From the NCBI GenBank assembly GCA_018665625.1, contig JABJCF010000483.1, positions 1 to 15,411 of the forward strand: a DNA stretch of 15,411 nt, in the 5' to 3' direction. Numbering within the stretch: position 1 is the first letter of the stretch; every line of letters starts with the position of its first letter. Shown in pieces: positions 13,512-15,411 of this stretch. The notes beneath the pieces are model-generated. The model did no database searches and was not told where the DNA came from. It saw only the letters and a list, made by a program, of their open reading frames with translations. This DNA is from Nitrospina sp. (lineage in GTDB: Bacteria; Nitrospinota; Nitrospinia; Nitrospinales; VA-1). A program made the translations under genes and the position numbers.

Positions 13512-15411
13512 TCAAGCGGCGGGTTTTTTGGGTTTAACGTTCTTAAACTTCCACAACTGTTGTTTGTAATATGCATCGTTCGGAACAAGGTCCAACGCTT
13601 CTTTTATTTTCGCGATCGCATCTTCACTCTTGCCCTGTACATAATAAATTTCCGATAGAGTATCAATGAACTCAGGGCGTTTCGGGAAAGCTTTCAGGGT
13701 TTGTGTAGAAAGGTCCAGGGCTTTCTCTAATTTGGTTTGCTTTTTAGCATAGAGCCAGGCAAGGCGATTCATGGCATCGTAGACTCCCGGTTTCAGCTCC
13801 AGCGTCTTTTCACAATAGCCCGTGGCTGCAGTAAAATAGCCCTTCTTGGTATAAACATTACAAACTGCAAAAAGCAGATCTGTATTTTTAGGATCTTTGT
13901 TGGATACTTCCAAGAGCATTCCCAATGCCTTATCCAGTTCCTTCTTTTCCACCAGAGCGGAGGCCAGTCCCATAATATATTCAGTATTTTTAGGCGAAAG
14001 CTCTAACGATTTATTGAATTGATTCAGAGATAAATCCACTTTCCCTTTAGCGAGTAAAACTTTACCCAACTCATAGAAAGAGGGAGCGTGTTTTGCGTCT
14101 AAAGAAACCGCGTTGGAAAGCAAAGACTGAGCCCTATCCCATTTTTTCTCCATAGAGACCAATCGACCCAACTGGTAATGGCTTTCCGCATCTTTTGGGT
14201 TGAGTTTGATGGCTTTTTCAAAAGCCTTATGAGCCTTTCCAGGTTGCTTTTTATCCAAATAAATCTGACCGAGTCTGGATTGGACCGTCGAATCTTTGGG
14301 ATCAATAGCTTCAGCCGCCTTGTAATTTTCAAACGACTCAGACAGCATACCTTTAATGAAATACCAGTCTGCCAGCCGGATTTGCGCAGAAAAATTTTCA
14401 GGAAACAGATCCGCAGCACCCTTAAAAGCTTTAACAGCTTCCGCTTCTTTATCCGATCCCAACAATAACTTACCCAGAGTCAGGTGCAGCCGAGGCTCAT
14501 CGTTTTTTAATTCAATTGCCCTTCTAATTTCCTGAATAGCCTGCTCATAATTTTTTTCTTCTGCATAAAGTTCGCCCAGAGCTTCATGAGGCCTGAAAGA
14601 CTTATCATCCAACTGCGCACTCATTTCGATGGACTCACGAAACTTATCGACCTTGCCCTGCTCCTTATAGAGCATTGCTAAATGGTAATGGACGTTACCG
14701 TTCTCAGGGTCAATTTCAATGGCCTGTTTGTAAGAGTCAGCAGCTTCGTTCAACTGGCCCTTGGCAGAATAAATTTTAGCCTTCCTGATGCGGAACTCGC
14801 TGTTTGCCTGACTCAACTCAATAGCACGTTCATATTGAAGCAGCGCTTCATTATATTGTTGAGTTCCGAAATATATTTCTCCAAGGCCTGCATAGACCTT
14901 AGGATTAGAACGCGAAATATCCAACGCGGATTTAAAAACCGTTTCAGCATCAGAATATTTATTCTCAGAAACCAGTTGGTAACCCTTTTCTACCAGGGTT
15001 CCCAAATCATCTTTAGACCCCTGAGGTGAAAACCACATCACACCGGCAACCAATATAACGCCAGCGGCAATCGCCATATTCTTTTTGGATAGTCCGGATT
15101 TTGCGGCAGTGGGTTTTGAAGGTTTTGCGGATTTTGAAACATTGCCAGATGCTGGCAAAGGCCGTTCCAGAGTCTCCATCTCTTCTTTGATGGTTTTTGG
15201 GGGCGCATCAATCATCTTACAACGTCCCTCAAAATTCGATCCTTCATCGATGATCAAATGATAAGTAGAGATATCTCCCGTCAGGCGACTGTCATTCATC
15301 AAGGCTACCTTGTTTTCAGCAAACAAGTTGCCCTGAATAGCCCCCTTATTAGTTACATTATGAGTTTTTATGTTGCCTAATACTTTTCCAGACTTGCCCA
15401 CAATAAAATGG
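13512..15411 (-). CDS. Bactofilin-TM-TPR fusion protein, 5' end beyond window
   Basis: The frame is open to the right edge, so the N-terminus is missing; the GTG at 15401 is an internal valine codon of the bactofilin repeat, not a start. The first 65 or so visible residues are a bactofilin domain, with its short beta-helix repeats: HFIVGKSGKVLGNIKTHNVT, then GAIQGNLFAENKVALMNDS, then LTGDISTYHLIIDEGSNFEG. A Pro/Ser/Lys/Ala-rich linker follows, then one hydrophobic helix (MAIAAGVILVAGVMWF, about 111-127 of the visible part). After it come about 14 consecutive 34-residue TPR units to the end, for example LGEIYFGTQQYNEALLQYERAIEL. Bactofilins polymerise in the cytoplasm, so a single helix would place the TPR array in the periplasm as a protein-binding scaffold. 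The C-terminus is basic (KPKKPAA). The stop codon directly abuts that of the convergent exchanger gene. Domains are clear; topology is inference. Confidence 0.9.
   Translation of the reverse strand, partial: HFIVGKSGKVLGNIKTHNVTNKGAIQGNLFAENKVALMNDSRLTGDISTYHLIIDEGSNFEGRCKMIDAPPKTIKEEMETLERPLPASGNVSKSAKPSKPTAAKSGLSKKNMAIAAGVILVAGVMWFSPQGSKDDLGTLVEKGYQLVSENKYSDAETVFKSALDISRSNPKVYAGLGEIYFGTQQYNEALLQYERAIELSQANSEFRIRKAKIYSAKGQLNEAADSYKQAIEIDPENGNVHYHLAMLYKEQGKVDKFRESIEMSAQLDDKSFRPHEALGELYAEEKNYEQAIQEIRRAIELKNDEPRLHLTLGKLLLGSDKEAEAVKAFKGAADLFPENFSAQIRLADWYFIKGMLSESFENYKAAEAIDPKDSTVQSRLGQIYLDKKQPGKAHKAFEKAIKLNPKDAESHYQLGRLVSMEKKWDRAQSLLSNAVSLDAKHAPSFYELGKVLLAKGKVDLSLNQFNKSLELSPKNTEYIMGLASALVEKKELDKALGMLLEVSNKDPKNTDLLFAVCNVYTKKGYFTAATGYCEKTLELKPGVYDAMNRLAWLYAKKQTKLEKALDLSTQTLKAFPKRPEFIDTLSEIYYVQGKSEDAIAKIKEALDLVPNDAYYKQQLWKFKNVKPKKPAA

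Noticed and set aside
15399..15401. GTG as the start of the bactofilin-TPR gene
   Set aside because: The frame continues to the window edge with HFI before the Val, which fits a bactofilin beta-repeat; the true start is outside.
1..15411. CRISPR arrays, tRNA/rRNA genes, insertion sequences, riboswitches
   Set aside because: No spaced direct repeats, cloverleaf-like sequence, transposase motifs or terminal inverted repeats were seen on reading both strands.

Overview
The window looks like chromosomal DNA from a Gram-negative bacterium with moderate to low GC (low 40s % by eye). It has a c-type heme protein with a signal peptide, a SPOR-domain division-type protein, a bactofilin and class 1B PyrD, and no plasmid, phage or transposon genes. 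A marine Nitrospinota-like or deltaproteobacterial-type lineage would fit the gene mix, but this is a weak inference from memory of similar proteins, not a measurement.

Left region (1-2850). A leftward pair encodes a four-helix membrane protein followed by a secreted CxxCH heme protein that is cut by the left edge. It is divergent from a membrane-anchored LuxR/GerE-type HTH regulator, and the intergenic region holds a good promoter candidate beside a small palindrome. Next come a small acidic hypothetical protein (leftward) and a small DUF1566/Lcl-type protein (rightward), divergent from one another.

Centre (2850-11760). A perfect 9-bp stem palindrome precedes alanine racemase (alr), which makes the D-alanine for peptidoglycan. 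Facing it is the most distinctive part of the window: two adjacent leftward genes for very large unrecognised proteins, 1099 aa then 1027 aa, separated by 66 nt. The first is soluble-looking, with a tetrapeptide-repeat linker and long charged helical stretches. The second has internal hydrophobic segments but no signal peptide. I can name no family for either; together they are the best candidate here for an undescribed two-protein system. Upstream on the same strand is pyrD (class 1B dihydroorotate dehydrogenase), with a 147-nt gap that may hold a separate promoter.

Right region (11616-15411). A near-consensus sigma70-type promoter drives a rightward SPOR-domain membrane protein and probably the Na+/Ca2+ exchanger-family protein after it. 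The exchanger's stop codon directly abuts the stop codon of a leftward gene entering from the right edge. That gene encodes an unusual fusion: bactofilin domain, one membrane helix, then about 14 TPR repeats. Alr, the SPOR protein and the bactofilin-TPR protein all relate to the cell envelope, but they do not form one operon.
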